Notes: generated from the letters alone by a model not told the origin. 15,062 nt of DNA from Candidatus Rhodoferax bjergmarkensis (GCA_016708345.1 JADJFX010000031.1:1-15062), one strand, 5' to 3'. Positions 1 to 7,293 are shown, numbered from the stretch's first letter. Numbers and translations: made by a program.

Positions 1-1
1 T

Positions 2-214
2 CACTACCTCCTGTCGACCAACTGCGACCAGCATGAGCATCCCGACCCGGAAGCGGTGGCGCGCATCGCGGTCAACGGACCGCAGGGCAAGAGCCTGCAC
101 TTCAACTACAAATCGCCCTTCAACAAACAGTGGTCTAGTCCTGCGAGACGGAATAAGTGGCACTACTCGCCCGTATTTGGCAAGGACGGCGAAGGACTGG
201 CGCTAGACCTGTAG
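2..214 (+). CDS. C-terminal fragment of an unidentified protein (5'-truncated by window edge)
   Basis: An open frame enters from the left edge and reads 70 residues, HYLLSTNCDQHEHPDPEAVA at the start and WHYSPVFGKDGEGLALDL at the end, before TAG at 212-214. I do not recognise the family. After the TAG the same frame continues with ERAKAVCSA and then TAA at 242-244, and this tail reads naturally as the end of an amphipathic helix. The TAG may therefore be a nonsense mutation of a CAG codon in a slightly longer gene. No signal peptide, membrane segment or catalytic motif can be judged from this tail. It is the only gene left of the IS21 remnant. Confidence 0.4.
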   Translation, partial: HYLLSTNCDQHEHPDPEAVARIAVNGPQGKSLHFNYKSPFNKQWSSPARRNKWHYSPVFGKDGEGLALDL

Positions 215-244
215 GAGCGAGCCAAAGCGGTGTGCAGTGCATAA

Positions 245-561
245 GGTCACGGATTGCCGAGAGACATGTTCGACATCAGAATTCGAGAGCGCCGCTCAGT
301 GCTTCTCTGCAATTCCCGATGAAGCGAAATGGGGCACGACAAGTCGAATCGCCGTCGAGCGAGCATGCTGTTGACGGGGACGACACGGGTTCACCTTTCC
401 GCAGACAGGTGGGCAAAAAGCCACACCTCACTGGGGCATTCTCCTAGCAGCCTGTCGGACTTGAGCCAAGAATGGTGGCGAGAGGTTGCCTGGAGGCCGA
501 AGAATGGGCGATTTTCTGAAGATGGCGTACGAATTCCTCCGTTTCCTGCTACTGCTTGCGA
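245..561. other. gene-free stretch, possibly containing an old IS end
   Basis: I find no convincing gene here. At about 448-520 the sequence around CAGCCTGTCGGACTTGAGCC, followed by a GCGATTTTC segment, resembles from memory the end of an unrelated insertion sequence. No partner end or target duplication was found, so it is left as a possibility. Short open frames on both strands overlap each other and show no family resemblance. Confidence 0.3.
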
Positions 562-630
562 ATTCCGGCGCAAGCTGGACGCTGATTCCAGCCGAAGCTG
601 GACAGTGATTCCAGCGCAAGCTGGACAGCC
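562..630 (+). repeat. three tandem 23-bp IS21-type terminal repeats
   Basis: Three copies of a 23-bp unit start at 562, 585 and 608 with no spacing. Each begins ATTCC, contains GAAGCTGGAC or GCAAGCTGGAC, and ends in a short GC-rich junction. IS21-family elements carry several repeated transposase-binding sites at each end, and these lie 63 bp upstream of the istA start, as expected for the left end of such an element. Confidence 0.75.
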
Positions 631-692
631 CAAAGTCATAACGTAGGACGCGGGATAACCGTGGCACCCTCGGCGATTTTGCTGAGGACCAC

Positions 693-2013
693 ATGGCCTA
701 TAGCAGGTTATCCATGCGCAAGATTTTTGAAGTATTACGGCTGTCCGTTGCGGACGGTCGCAGCCACCGCGAGATTGCCCGGCAATCATCGCCTCGCCGA
801 CCACGGTAGGGAGATTCTCCGTCGGGCGAAACTGGCCGGATTGACCTATCCGCCGCCGGCTGGCCTGTCTGAAGCCGCCGTCGAAGCGCTGCTTTTTTAC
901 CCGCCGTCGGCGCCATCGAGGGCTCCGCGACCTGAGCCCGACTGCCGGCGTGCATCGGGAACTGCGCCGGAAAGGCGATGACGCTCGACCTGCTCTGGCA
1001 GGAGTACAAGGGCGAGCACCCGGACGGTTATCAATACAGCAGTTTCGCGACCACATGGGCCTGGGCTGGCCGCTTGTCGGTCAGCCTGCGCCAGACGCAT
1101 GTCCCCGGCGGAGAAACTGTTTGTCGATTACGCCGGCCCGACCGTGCCGGTCACCGACCCGCTGACCGGTGAAATCCGGCAGGGCCGCCGTCTTCGTCGC
1201 CGTTCTCGGCGCCTCGAATTACACCTACCGCGACGCCACCTGGAGTCAGACGTTGCCGGACTGGACGGCCAGCCATGTTCGCGCCTTCGAATTCTTCGGC
1301 GGCGTGCCGGCCATGCTGGTCCCCGACAATCTGAAGAGTGGCGTCAACAAGGCCTGCCATTACGACCCCGAGCTCAACCCCAGCTATCGTGACCTGGCCG
1401 TCCATTACGCCAACGCTGTCCTGCCAGCCCGGCCGTATCGCCCGAAAGACACGGCCAAGGTGGAAGCCGGTGTCCTGCTCGTCGAGCGCTGGGTCCTTGC
1501 CCGACTACGCCATCAGCGATTCTTCAGCCTCGGTGAGCTCAATCGGCACATTGCCGAACTGATGCTGGCCCTGAATCGCCGCCCTTCAAGAAACTGCCGG
1601 GGTCACGGGAAAGCGCCTTTACCGACTTGGATCGCCCGGCGTTACGCCCCTTGCCGGAAACGCGTTACGAATTCTCTGAATGGAAGGTCGCGACGGTCGG
1701 CATCGACTATCACGTTGAGTTCGACCACCATTACTACTCAGTGCCCTACCGTTTCGCCCGGCAGAAAGTGGATGTCCGCGCCACCCGCACGACGGTCGAA
1801 CTGTTTCATCGCGGGAGCCGCATCGCCAGCCATCTGCGCAGTGCCCTTCGCGGCCGGCACACGACGGTGGATGCGCACATGACCCCGGCCCATCAAGCCG
1901 TTCAGGGCTGGAATGCGCCGCGGTTGATGGACTGGGCCGGGCGTATCGGCCCGCACGTCAAAGCGGTCATCGAACACGTCCTGCATCAGCGCCGCCATCC
2001 GCAGCAGGGCTAG
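693..2013 (+). pseudogene. istA: istA, IS21-family DDE transposase, frameshifted and C-terminally truncated
   Basis: The start MAYSRLSMRKIFEVLRLSVA at 693 matches the IstA N-terminal helix-turn-helix region. The reading then jumps frames several times: after HREIARQ (about 780), near 840-980 (AGLTYPPPAGLSEAAVEAL), at 1099 (EKLFVDYAGP), at 1169 (VFVAVLGASNYTY) and at about 1610. The catalytic triad is still visible: Asp at 1126-1128 in VDYAGP, Asp at 1325-1327 in VPDNLKSG, and Glu at 1463-1465 in KVEAGVLLVERW. The C-terminal integrase-associated segment (HHYYSVPYRFARQKVDVRAT) follows. The product would be about 440 residues, against roughly 500 usual for the family, and the end is cut after HPQQG. 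It is non-functional as written. Confidence 0.9.
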
Positions 2014-2135
2014 AGTGAGAGGGCGCGCCACCGAGCGCGCCGACAACAACAGCCCTCCTAGAACACCTGGACATACACGACAACCACAACCCACAGAGTA
2101 CAAGGGTTACAAAGGTTTAGGCAATAGAAGAGCCT

Positions 2136-2151
2136 GACAACTGAAGTTGTC
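2136..2151. repeat. 16-bp near-perfect palindrome
   Basis: GACAACT and AGTTGTC are exact inverted copies separated by GA. The layout would suit a dimeric repressor site or a small hairpin. There is no T-run and no adjacent gene to assign it to. Confidence 0.45.
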
Positions 2152-2170
2152 GTTAACCTCAGGAAGTTTT

Positions 2171-2215
2171 ACTTGGGATTGACGTACTTAGGATTGCTTT
2201 ACTTACGATTAACCC
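2171..2215. repeat. three 15-bp iteron-like direct repeats
   Basis: Copies start at 2171, 2186 and 2201, exactly 15 bp apart: ACTTGGGATTG, ACTTAGGATTG and ACTTACGATTA, each preceded by a T-rich or GT base pair. Fixed phasing of about 1.4 helical turns is typical of protein-binding iterons or repeated transposase sites. No replication gene is nearby, so the role is unknown. Confidence 0.5.
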
Positions 2216-2447
2216 GACTGCTTAGGTTAAATTGGAAGAAAAGCCGAGATCATCCCAACCCACCAGGCGGCGGGTTGAGCGATTAACATAGGTCAGCAAA
2301 GACTGACAGCTAAGGCTGAGTTCAGTGTAGTGCTCAGCTAGCACAAGGCGCTTACAAGTCTTGTACACAAACCTGCTGGACGCCCCGCCTGTGCGAACTC
2401 AACCTGCATCTGTCGTGCCCTGCCGTGGCAGGAGCTTAAACGAACGG

Positions 2448-2473
2448 TGCGGTGGTTCCATTCGTTTGGACAG
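2448..2473 (+). repeat. left terminal inverted repeat of the IS3 element
   Basis: The sequence TGCGGTGGTTCCATTCG followed by TTTGGACAG pairs with the reverse complement of 3887-3912. Nineteen of 26 positions agree, including both terminal blocks TGCGG and GGACAG. Confidence 0.85.
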
Positions 2474-2709
2474 CCACCGGGGTGGAATAAGCTAAGGCCG
2501 GTGCCGGGGTTTTGGTTTTGACTTTCCCGGATTTTATACGGATTGGATCGAGCGCTGTGGAGCTTGTGGGCAGCCGCCGACCTGTGGGCAAGCGGTGGGC
2601 AACGCGGAGCGTTGTCCAGGGCTTGTCCATAGGGGACCGCGCTGGCGCGGTCAGGCGGGAACCGGCGCAGCCGGCTGTCCACAAATCCACAGTGCATCGC
2701 TTTTGCATT
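2474..2709 (-). other. 3' non-coding tail of the IS3 element
   Basis: About 236 bp separate the orfB stop from the IS end. They contain GC-rich hairpins such as GACCGCG-CTGG-CGCGGTC (about 2637-2655) and CCGGC-GCA-GCCGG. They also contain several TGTCCACA, TGTCCATA and TGTGGGCA words. No run of T follows the hairpins, so a standard terminator is not claimed. Open frames across this tail on either strand show no family resemblance. Confidence 0.5.
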
Positions 2710-3543
2710 TCAGGCTGCCTGCGGCTTCGCGTTGGCCAATGCACCGAAGTAGGTCTCGTCCGGCGTCTGCCAGTCCAGCGACTGATGCGGGCGCCGGCGG
2801 TTATACCAGGCGAAGCACTCAGCCAGGCTGCGCTGCTGCGCGATGCCGTTGTCGCACGGACGCAGATAGACCCACTCGTGCTTGACCGTCCACCACAGGC
2901 GCTCGACAAAGATGTTGTCGTGGCAACGTCCCCGACCGTCCATGCTGATCTGGATCTGGTGGTCGATGAGCACGCCGGTGAACTCGGCGCTGGTGAATTG
3001 GCTGCCCTGGTCGGTATTGAAGAGCTCGGGCGTCCCGTAACGCGCGATGGCCTCTTTCAACGCCGCCGTGCAGAAATCGCTGGTCAGCGTGTTCGACAGG
3101 CGCCAGGCCAGTACCTTGCGGGTTGCCCAGTCCAGGATGGCGCACAGGTACAGAAATCCGTGCCGCATGCGGATGTAGGTGATGTCGGTGGCCCAGACGT
3201 GGTTGGGGCGCTCGATGACCAGTCCGCGCAGCAGATAGGGATAGATCTTGTGCTCCGGGTGCGGCTTGCTGGTGTTGGGTTTCGGCCCAACGGCCCACAG
3301 GCCGAGCTTTCTCATCAGGTTCCGGATACGTCGCCGGCCCACTGCTATCCCGTCACGCTTGAGCATGACTTGCAGCCGTCGGCTGCCGTAGATCGGGTGC
3401 TCGGTGAAGATCTCGTCCAGGCGCTTGAGCAGATCGAGTTCTTCCGCCGATTCGGGCTTGGGACGGTAATAGACGCTGCTGCGGGATACTCCCAGCAGGC
3501 TGGATTGCCGGGCAACGGACAGCGCACTTCCCGGGGCGATCAT
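2710..3543 (-). CDS. IS3-family transposase OrfB (integrase catalytic subunit)
   Basis: This 277-residue protein joins DNA strands during transposition of the IS3 element. An N-terminal HTH_21-like segment (residues about 38-85, IYGSRRLQVMLKRDG) precedes the rve integrase core. The DD(35)E triad is intact: Asp120 in WATDITYI, Asp178 in FNTDQGSQF and Glu214 in IFVERLWW, with exactly 35 residues between the last two. The C-terminus has the usual YNRRRPHQSLDWQTP block. The start ATG overlaps the orfA stop as ATGA, so translation is either coupled to OrfA or a frameshift makes an OrfAB fusion, as known for the family. Length is normal and no damage is visible. Confidence 0.95.
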   Translation of the reverse strand: MIAPGSALSVARQSSLLGVSRSSVYYRPKPESAEELDLLKRLDEIFTEHPIYGSRRLQVMLKRDGIAVGRRRIRNLMRKLGLWAVGPKPNTSKPHPEHKIYPYLLRGLVIERPNHVWATDITYIRMRHGFLYLCAILDWATRKVLAWRLSNTLTSDFCTAALKEAIARYGTPELFNTDQGSQFTSAEFTGVLIDHQIQISMDGRGRCHDNIFVERLWWTVKHEWVYLRPCDNGIAQQRSLAECFAWYNRRRPHQSLDWQTPDETYFGALANAKPQAA

Positions 3544-3845
3544 TGCGCGCCTTTCAGCAGGCGGGCAATGGCGGGCTGTCCGGCCAAGAAATCCCGTTCG
3601 ACCTGGAGTTGGCCGATCTTGCGGTGCAGGTGGTCGATCACCGCCTGGGGATCGGCAGCCTTCTTGTGCCCGCGCTCAAACAAATCCTTGGCGTTCTTCA
3701 TCAGTTCCTGTTTCCAGGTGCTGATCATCGTCGGATGGACACCATAGACAGAGGCCAGTTCGGCCAGGGTCTTGTCTCCCGCCAAGGCCGCCATCGCGAC
3801 TTGCGCCTTGAATTCCGCGCTGTGTTGCTTGCGCTTCGTTCCCAT
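3540..3845 (-). CDS. IS3-family transposase OrfA (HTH DNA-binding subunit)
   Basis: The 101-residue OrfA binds the IS ends. It starts MGTKRKQHSAEFKAQVAMAA and has a helix-turn-helix at about residues 24-47 (LAELASVYGVHPTMISTWKQ). Near the C-terminus is a leucine-zipper-like heptad stretch (HLHRKIGQLQVERDFL) that mediates multimers in the family. It ends in the ATGA overlap with orfB. The ATG lies about 65 bp inside the right IS end. Length is typical for OrfA and the frame is intact. Confidence 0.93.
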   Translation of the reverse strand: MGTKRKQHSAEFKAQVAMAALAGDKTLAELASVYGVHPTMISTWKQELMKNAKDLFERGHKKAADPQAVIDHLHRKIGQLQVERDFLAGQPAIARLLKGAQ

Positions 3846-3886
3846 CTTTCACACTCCTTTCAGCCGGTCAGCCTTAGCTTAGCCGA

Positions 3887-3912
3887 CTGTCCGAAAAAGC
3901 GGGACCGCCGCA
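3887..3912 (-). repeat. right terminal inverted repeat of the IS3 element
   Basis: CTGTCC at 3887 through GGGACCGCCGCA at 3912 is the inverted partner of 2448-2473. It is followed directly by the CGG duplication at 3913-3915. Confidence 0.85.
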
Positions 3913-4189
3913 CGGCGATACGTGAGAACTGCATCCTCGGGCTTTGCCTGGTCCAGTGACTCCGCGTTGGCTTTAAGTTCAGGCAGCGTGGGTTATCCCC
4001 CCTCATCCCGAACCGAGTGCAACCTCAACACTAAGCGTGGAGTCCCCCGTAAACCGCAGCGGGCCGCAAGCGCCATCAGCGCCTCGCCACCGTGGTAGCG
4101 GGAGACTCAAAACCGAGTGCAGGCAACTGAGTAACATCCGTATAGATACGAATGGTAGACTTTCAACCACTGCCGACGGGAGGCGTCTG

Positions 4190-5151
4190 CATTATTCAAA
4201 TCCGCCAGCCTCCTTCGGCACCGATGGCCAAAAAATACGGGCGCCTGAGCGGATACTTGATGGCCGGGTGGCGACCTGTCTCGACCTGGCTCTGTTGTTT
4301 GCCTCGTGCTTCGAGCGCTGGCCTACGGCCAGTTGTGCTTTCGCGAAGGACATGCCTGGTCGGCGTCTGGCTCACCGGAATCCAACTTTCCGGTGGCGCT
4401 TATCGACGATGTTCAGGCGGTCCGAAAACGGGCCAAATCTGGTGAATTTCTGTCGTTCGAGACCACGGGAGTTGCCAGCGGCCAGAAACCCTCACTTCGC
4501 TGGGCATGTGCAACGGCCGAGGCTTACCTGGGCGAAGAGAACGGGTTCCACTACGCTATCGACATTCATCGTGCCCGAGAGCTTCAGATTCGTGCGCTGC
4601 CGTCCCGGTCCATCGCCGAGGTGTCCATCCCGCTGATTGCCGCCGAAGCACCGCCGGCCATTGAGGAGATGCCGCCGCTGCCACCGCTGGACCCAGAACT
4701 GCTGCCGATGACTGGCCTGCCTACACTTGGGCTGGACTGGCACTACCGGAGCAAGCACGAAAGCCTGATTTCCTTCAGTAACGCCACGTATTACGACAAT
4801 CGCTTGGTTACCTTCCCGTCGCCAGTGACCGATGACAATGCGGTACGCCTTGAGCGTGTTTATGGCGTCTACGACCGGGGTGGTTCGCGCACCAACAAGG
4901 CCGAAGCCGAAGCCATTGTCCGCAACATTGAGCATCACTATCTGAATCCGTCAAGCCGCGAACACTCGATTGGCGTAGTCACTTTCAACCAAGCCCAGCA
5001 AAACCCTGATAGAGAACCTCCTGACGCTCGGCGCCGGACGAACCAAGCCCTTGACTAAGCCATCGCGCAGGCTGCAGTAGAGCCCTTGTTCATCAAAAAT
5101 TTGGAAAATGTCCAAGGTGATGAGCGAGACATCATCTACTTCTCGGTGACC
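4190..5151 (+). pseudogene. DUF4011-type SF1 helicase remnant with large internal deletion
   Basis: Two ends of one very large helicase are fused. The first part has the N-terminal module of this family: HYSNPPASFGTDGQKIRAPE, then ILDGRVATCLDLALLFASC, then a frameshifted GHAW region (4340-4380), then VALIDDVQAVRKRAKSGEF and AIDIHRARELQIRALPSRS. At about 4700-4730 it switches to the helicase C-terminal domain: GLDWHYRSKHESLISFSNAT, RLVTFPSPVTDD, GVVTFNQAQQN, and after another frameshift ENVQGDERDIIYFSVT. In the full-length family the Walker A/B motor lies between these parts; about a thousand or more residues are missing (family lengths from memory). The protein would have acted as a nucleic-acid translocase, often encoded in defence islands. 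The true N-terminus is also missing. No IS is at the deletion junction. Confidence 0.8.
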
Positions 5152-5504
5152 CAATCGGCTACCAACCAGAGCAGCGACCTCGACGACATGAAAATCCAAA
5201 GCCTCTGCGAAGACGGGAAGGGTATTTCGACGCTGTAGAAGTTCTTCGCGGAGCCGCATGGAAGAGCTTCAGTGAGCGCCGTTCTTTCGAATGGAAACTC
5301 TCGTTTGGCATTTGGACAGCGCTAGCGGTAGACTGCGCGTCAGGGAAGTCCCGGCCACAACCAGTCGCACATCGCTTCGGGTCATTGGTCATTGGAATGA
5401 CTGCTGCTCTCCGAAACCTGCCGGAGAGCGTACGAGTGCAACTCGGCCAAAGCCTCCAGCGTAAATTCACTGCTCGGTTTGCGCTCATTACACGCCAATC
5501 GTGA
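5146..5504 (+). pseudogene. fragment of a small membrane-type protein, frameshifted
   Basis: A GTG at 5146 opens a reading VTQSATNQSSDLDDMKIQSL. After a one-base shift near 5222 it continues YFDAVEVLRGAAWKSFSERR and SFEWKLSFGIWTALA (to 5327). The last block looks like the start of a membrane segment, and ERRSFEWK...W(T)ALA is familiar from small SLATT-like or hypothetical membrane proteins, though I cannot name it firmly. After TALA the frame stays open to TGA at 5502-5504 but the residues (VDCASGKSRPQPVAHRFG) no longer look membrane-like, so a second junction probably lies near 5328. The GTG lies inside the helicase motif FSVT, so the two remnants are fused there. Confidence 0.35.
5406..5429. 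repeat. 8-bp-stem hairpin
   Basis: GCTCTCCG (5406-5413) and CGGAGAGC (5422-5429) pair perfectly around an 8-base loop. There is no following T-run, so it is a structured RNA or DNA element rather than a proven terminator. Confidence 0.5.
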
Positions 5505-5636
5505 GCTACGACAGAATCGGGGGTAATTCACCTATCCACTTTTAGCGCGTGGCGCATTTGGTCAAGAACTTTGGCGTGTGAAGTCAAGACGGTTGGACTA
5601 AAGCAACACATACTTGAGTTGTAAGAACCACTTTTT

Positions 5637-5641
5637 GGGAG
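5637..5641 (+). promoter_or_regulatory. ribosome binding site deciding the ATG at 5647
   Basis: GGGAG sits 5 bases upstream of ATG 5647. A TTG 33 bases earlier in the same frame lacks such a site, so the ATG is preferred. Confidence 0.6.
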
Positions 5642-5646
5642 TCAAG

Positions 5647-6258
5647 ATGCTAGCGTTTTCACCAACTCTGCCAAATCCGAAAATGGGCGAAGCTAAGCGT
5701 GTGTGGTATTTCGGACCCTACGGGGCTGCTTTCTTTACTGATGTTGAGTCGCTTTCCGGAAATGAGAAGTATCCATTTGTGTTTGAGGTGCGGGGGCCGC
5801 TCCCCGGCAAACCTGAGCTTCGCCTATCAGTTGTCTCTGAGCCCGGAGTTCCGACAAATTTTCTATGCGCAATTACTGAGTCAGGACGACGAAACTACGG
5901 GTCGTCGGATGAATGGAAAGTTGAAGAAAAGTTCTTGGAGAAGGCAATTGAGGTTGCCAAAGATGTAATGGGGGTCTCGGAAGGAATTAGCGAAGTCACT
6001 CCAGCATATAGTGAAAAAGCTACAACGGTGCCTGTCCGGTTCTTTGAATCCTATCTGTTTTGGCTACCAATCATGGTCGCCTTTGCGTTCGCTCCATTCG
6101 ATTGGATTAATGGTTACGGTGTCGCACGACTTAACGGTTGGAAATTCATATTTACTGCAGGCGCGCAAGGATTTCAAACTAACTTCCAAATTTGGGTTAT
6201 CCAATTTGTCGTGGCAGCAGCAGTCGGAATGCTGCTATTTAAGTCAAGACGGGCATAG
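5647..6258 (+). CDS. unknown protein with two C-terminal membrane segments
   Basis: This intact 203-residue protein is of no family I recognise. Residues 1 to about 135 are soluble and rich in charged and aromatic residues (KRVWYFGPYGAAFFTDVE, PFVFEVRGPLPGKPELRLS). The C-terminal part has two hydrophobic stretches: FFESYLFWLPIMVAFAFA (about residues 142-160) and IWVIQFVVAAAVGMLLF (about 182-199), ending in the positively charged KSRRA. That layout predicts a cytoplasmic N-terminal domain anchored in the inner membrane by a hairpin. Codon use is more AT-rich than the neighbours, and the frame is undamaged in a region full of frameshifts, suggesting separate and recent acquisition. It stands alone on the plus strand. 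Confidence 0.7.
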   Translation: MLAFSPTLPNPKMGEAKRVWYFGPYGAAFFTDVESLSGNEKYPFVFEVRGPLPGKPELRLSVVSEPGVPTNFLCAITESGRRNYGSSDEWKVEEKFLEKAIEVAKDVMGVSEGISEVTPAYSEKATTVPVRFFESYLFWLPIMVAFAFAPFDWINGYGVARLNGWKFIFTAGAQGFQTNFQIWVIQFVVAAAVGMLLFKSRRA

Positions 6259-6355
6259 ATAAGTTAGGTGGTAACTTTCGATAACGGAGTTCCCTAGATA
6301 GCTCAGGCCCTGCAATATCGCATGCCAACTTGCCTTGCCCTCATTAGCTGTATAG

Positions 6356-6706
6356 ATGTACAGTCGTCGGATGCTAATCCGTCTCCACCGGCTCCGCGAC
6401 CGCGGCTGGCCAATCCCTCGCTACCAGTTCGCCTTTAAGCCGACCATCCTAGGCGAACTGACGGTCCACGAAGTGCGCGACCCGGTGCTGAACCGGCACA
6501 CCAGGGTTGCCAGGCTCTTGGACCCTATGAGCGGAGAGCCGTTGAGTGTGCCGGCGCTCCTGGACGCTCAGCTTGTCGGACTGACGCGCGAAGTCTTGTC
6601 GCTGTCCGGTATTGAGCGGCTCGAAGACCCGCTCATTTTGAAGATAGAGGATTTCGCGCAGACGTGGTTGTGCTGGCTGGATGCAAGGGACAGTCGTTCC
6701 AACTAG
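6356..6706 (+). CDS. conserved-looking hypothetical protein, 116 residues
   Basis: The frame starts MYSRRMLIRLHRLRDRGWPI; a second ATG at 6371 is also possible because no clear ribosome site favours either. The protein is soluble, with a basic N-terminus, a central VHEVRDPVLNRHTRVARLLD and a C-terminal LVGLTREVLSLSGIERLEDP followed by DFAQTWLCWLDARDS. The tail pattern resembles small accessory proteins of integrative elements, but this is memory only and I do not assign a function. GC-rich codon use fits a genuine gene. It converges on the minus-strand operon ending at 6846; the 139 bp between them contain no clear terminator. Confidence 0.5.
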   Translation: MYSRRMLIRLHRLRDRGWPIPRYQFAFKPTILGELTVHEVRDPVLNRHTRVARLLDPMSGEPLSVPALLDAQLVGLTREVLSLSGIERLEDPLILKIEDFAQTWLCWLDARDSRSN

Positions 6707-6845
6707 CTACATGAGCGCGCCATCCTGCCAACTCCGGCGCAAGCGCCATCCCAAGCTCACCGGCTGGTCGAACCTGACGCAAACCAGCAACTGGTGTGCA
6801 ACGAACAGCACGGTAGCCTTGGTCGCCCCAGGCGGGAGCGAAGGA

Positions 6846-7283
6846 CTAGGTCTTATCTTGTGCATTTAGAAATATGCTCCAATCGTCTTTGTATTTTAAT
6901 GCGTCTTCAAGATAGAACGAGTACCACTCAGAGCCAGTGGTCTTGGCTTTGCCATACCTAGTTTCCTTGACCACCACCGAGCTTGGGACGATGTAATACT
7001 CAATTACCTCTCCGTCCTTCTTTTTACGCAGGTTTACGAATGCATAAATGTGCGTAGGAGAAACCATTTCTTTGCCTTTTCTTCCGACAAGCCAAAAATT
7101 GAATGTTTTTGCATTTGTTTTGACTTGAACAGAGAAAGCCCGTGAGCACAAACTGTCCGTAACCAAGACATCAGCGCCGATGGCGCTTCTGGATGTTGGG
7201 GAAACGATAAGGCCTAATCGGGACAGTTCTGCGGCGACCAAATAGACGCCCCTCATTCCAGTTTGTTGTGCTGTTGTTGCCAC
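6846..7283 (-). CDS. PD-(D/E)XK-like nuclease-fold protein
   Basis: The protein has about 145 residues from the preferred GTG start. The block TGMRGVYLVAAELSRLGLIV, then PTSRSAIGADVLVTD, then AFSVQVKTNAKTFNFWLV matches the PD-(D/E)XK fold as seen in DUF4365-like and intron-associated nucleases: an N-terminal helix carrying Glu (AAEL), Asp in GADVLV, and the QVK strand in place of ExK. The C-terminus (IYAFVNLRKKK, YYIVPSSVVV, YSFYLEDALKYKDDWSIF) is typical of this group. It probably acts on DNA in defence or repair, but substrate is unknown. It is the last gene of the minus-strand operon behind 7367-7807. The frame is intact. Reading can be extended upstream to a TTG at 7364, but the strong AGGAGG favours 7283. 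Confidence 0.75.
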   Translation of the reverse strand: MATTAQQTGMRGVYLVAAELSRLGLIVSPTSRSAIGADVLVTDSLCSRAFSVQVKTNAKTFNFWLVGRKGKEMVSPTHIYAFVNLRKKKDGEVIEYYIVPSSVVVKETRYGKAKTTGSEWYSFYLEDALKYKDDWSIFLNAQDKT

Positions 7284-7287
7284 CCGT

Positions 7288-7293
7288 CCTCCT
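7288..7293 (-). promoter_or_regulatory. perfect Shine-Dalgarno AGGAGG deciding a GTG start
   Basis: On the minus strand AGGAGG is followed by 4 bases and GTG (7283-7281). The spacing is slightly short. It supports GTG over the upstream TTG at 7364, and suggests that this gene is translated independently of its upstream neighbour. Confidence 0.6.

Larger units (their letters stand above)
562..2013 (+). mobile_element. IS21-family insertion sequence remnant, right part missing
   Basis: The element is recognised by the left-end tandem repeats and a degraded istA. No istB ATPase gene and no matching right-end repeats follow before 2448, so the element has lost its right half. The exact left tip is not fixed; a TG dinucleotide at about 548-549 is a candidate. 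It cannot transpose on its own, because istA is frameshifted and istB is absent. Confidence 0.8.
2014..2447. other. gene-free spacer between IS21 remnant and IS3 element
   Basis: About 430 bp carry no convincing gene. The stretch is less GC-rich in the middle than its flanks. It holds a 16-bp palindrome (2136-2151), three 15-bp direct repeats (2171-2215) and a short CAACCC...GGGTTG inverted repeat near 2257-2278. It may be the site where the IS21 element was truncated. Confidence 0.5.
2448..3912 (-). mobile_element. IS3-family insertion sequence, apparently complete
   Basis: A 1,465-bp element has inverted ends, two overlapping minus-strand transposase genes and a 3-bp target duplication: CGG at 2445-2447 and again at 3913-3915. 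The ends read TG...CA. The ends match those of the second IS3-type copy at 10064-11412, so both belong to one subgroup, but the coding sequences differ. This copy has no frameshift, unlike almost everything around it, which suggests recent arrival. Confidence 0.92.
5328..5646. other. mostly non-coding stretch upstream of the membrane protein gene
   Basis: Beyond the decayed frame ending at 5504 I see no gene. The stretch holds a GC-rich hairpin (5406-5429) and a short 7-bp tandem duplication GGTCATTGGTCATTGG (about 5379-5394). From about 5505 the base composition becomes more AT-rich, matching the gene that follows, and this part should contain that gene's promoter. No clear -35/-10 pair can be picked out. 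Confidence 0.4.

Noticed and set aside
391..1056. A 221-codon minus-strand open frame
   Set aside because: It overlaps the IS21 end repeats and istA start antisense, with an arginine-rich low-information composition.
2560..2700. Cluster of DnaA-box-like words (TGTCCACA, TGTCCATA, TGTGGGCA) suggesting an origin
   Set aside because: They lie within the non-coding tail of the IS3 element, do not match the full box consensus and lack an AT-rich unwinding region.
2512..3747. A 411-codon open frame on the plus strand
   Set aside because: It is antisense to the IS3 orfB/orfA genes and has no family resemblance; GC-rich genes often leave long opposite-strand frames.
4037..4189. N-terminal extension of the helicase frame up to ATG 4037
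   Set aside because: Residues before HYSNPP show no family pattern, and the frame simply happens to be open there.
6707..6845. Rho-independent terminator between the converging genes at 6706 and 6846
   Set aside because: No stable stem followed by a T-run was visible on either strand.
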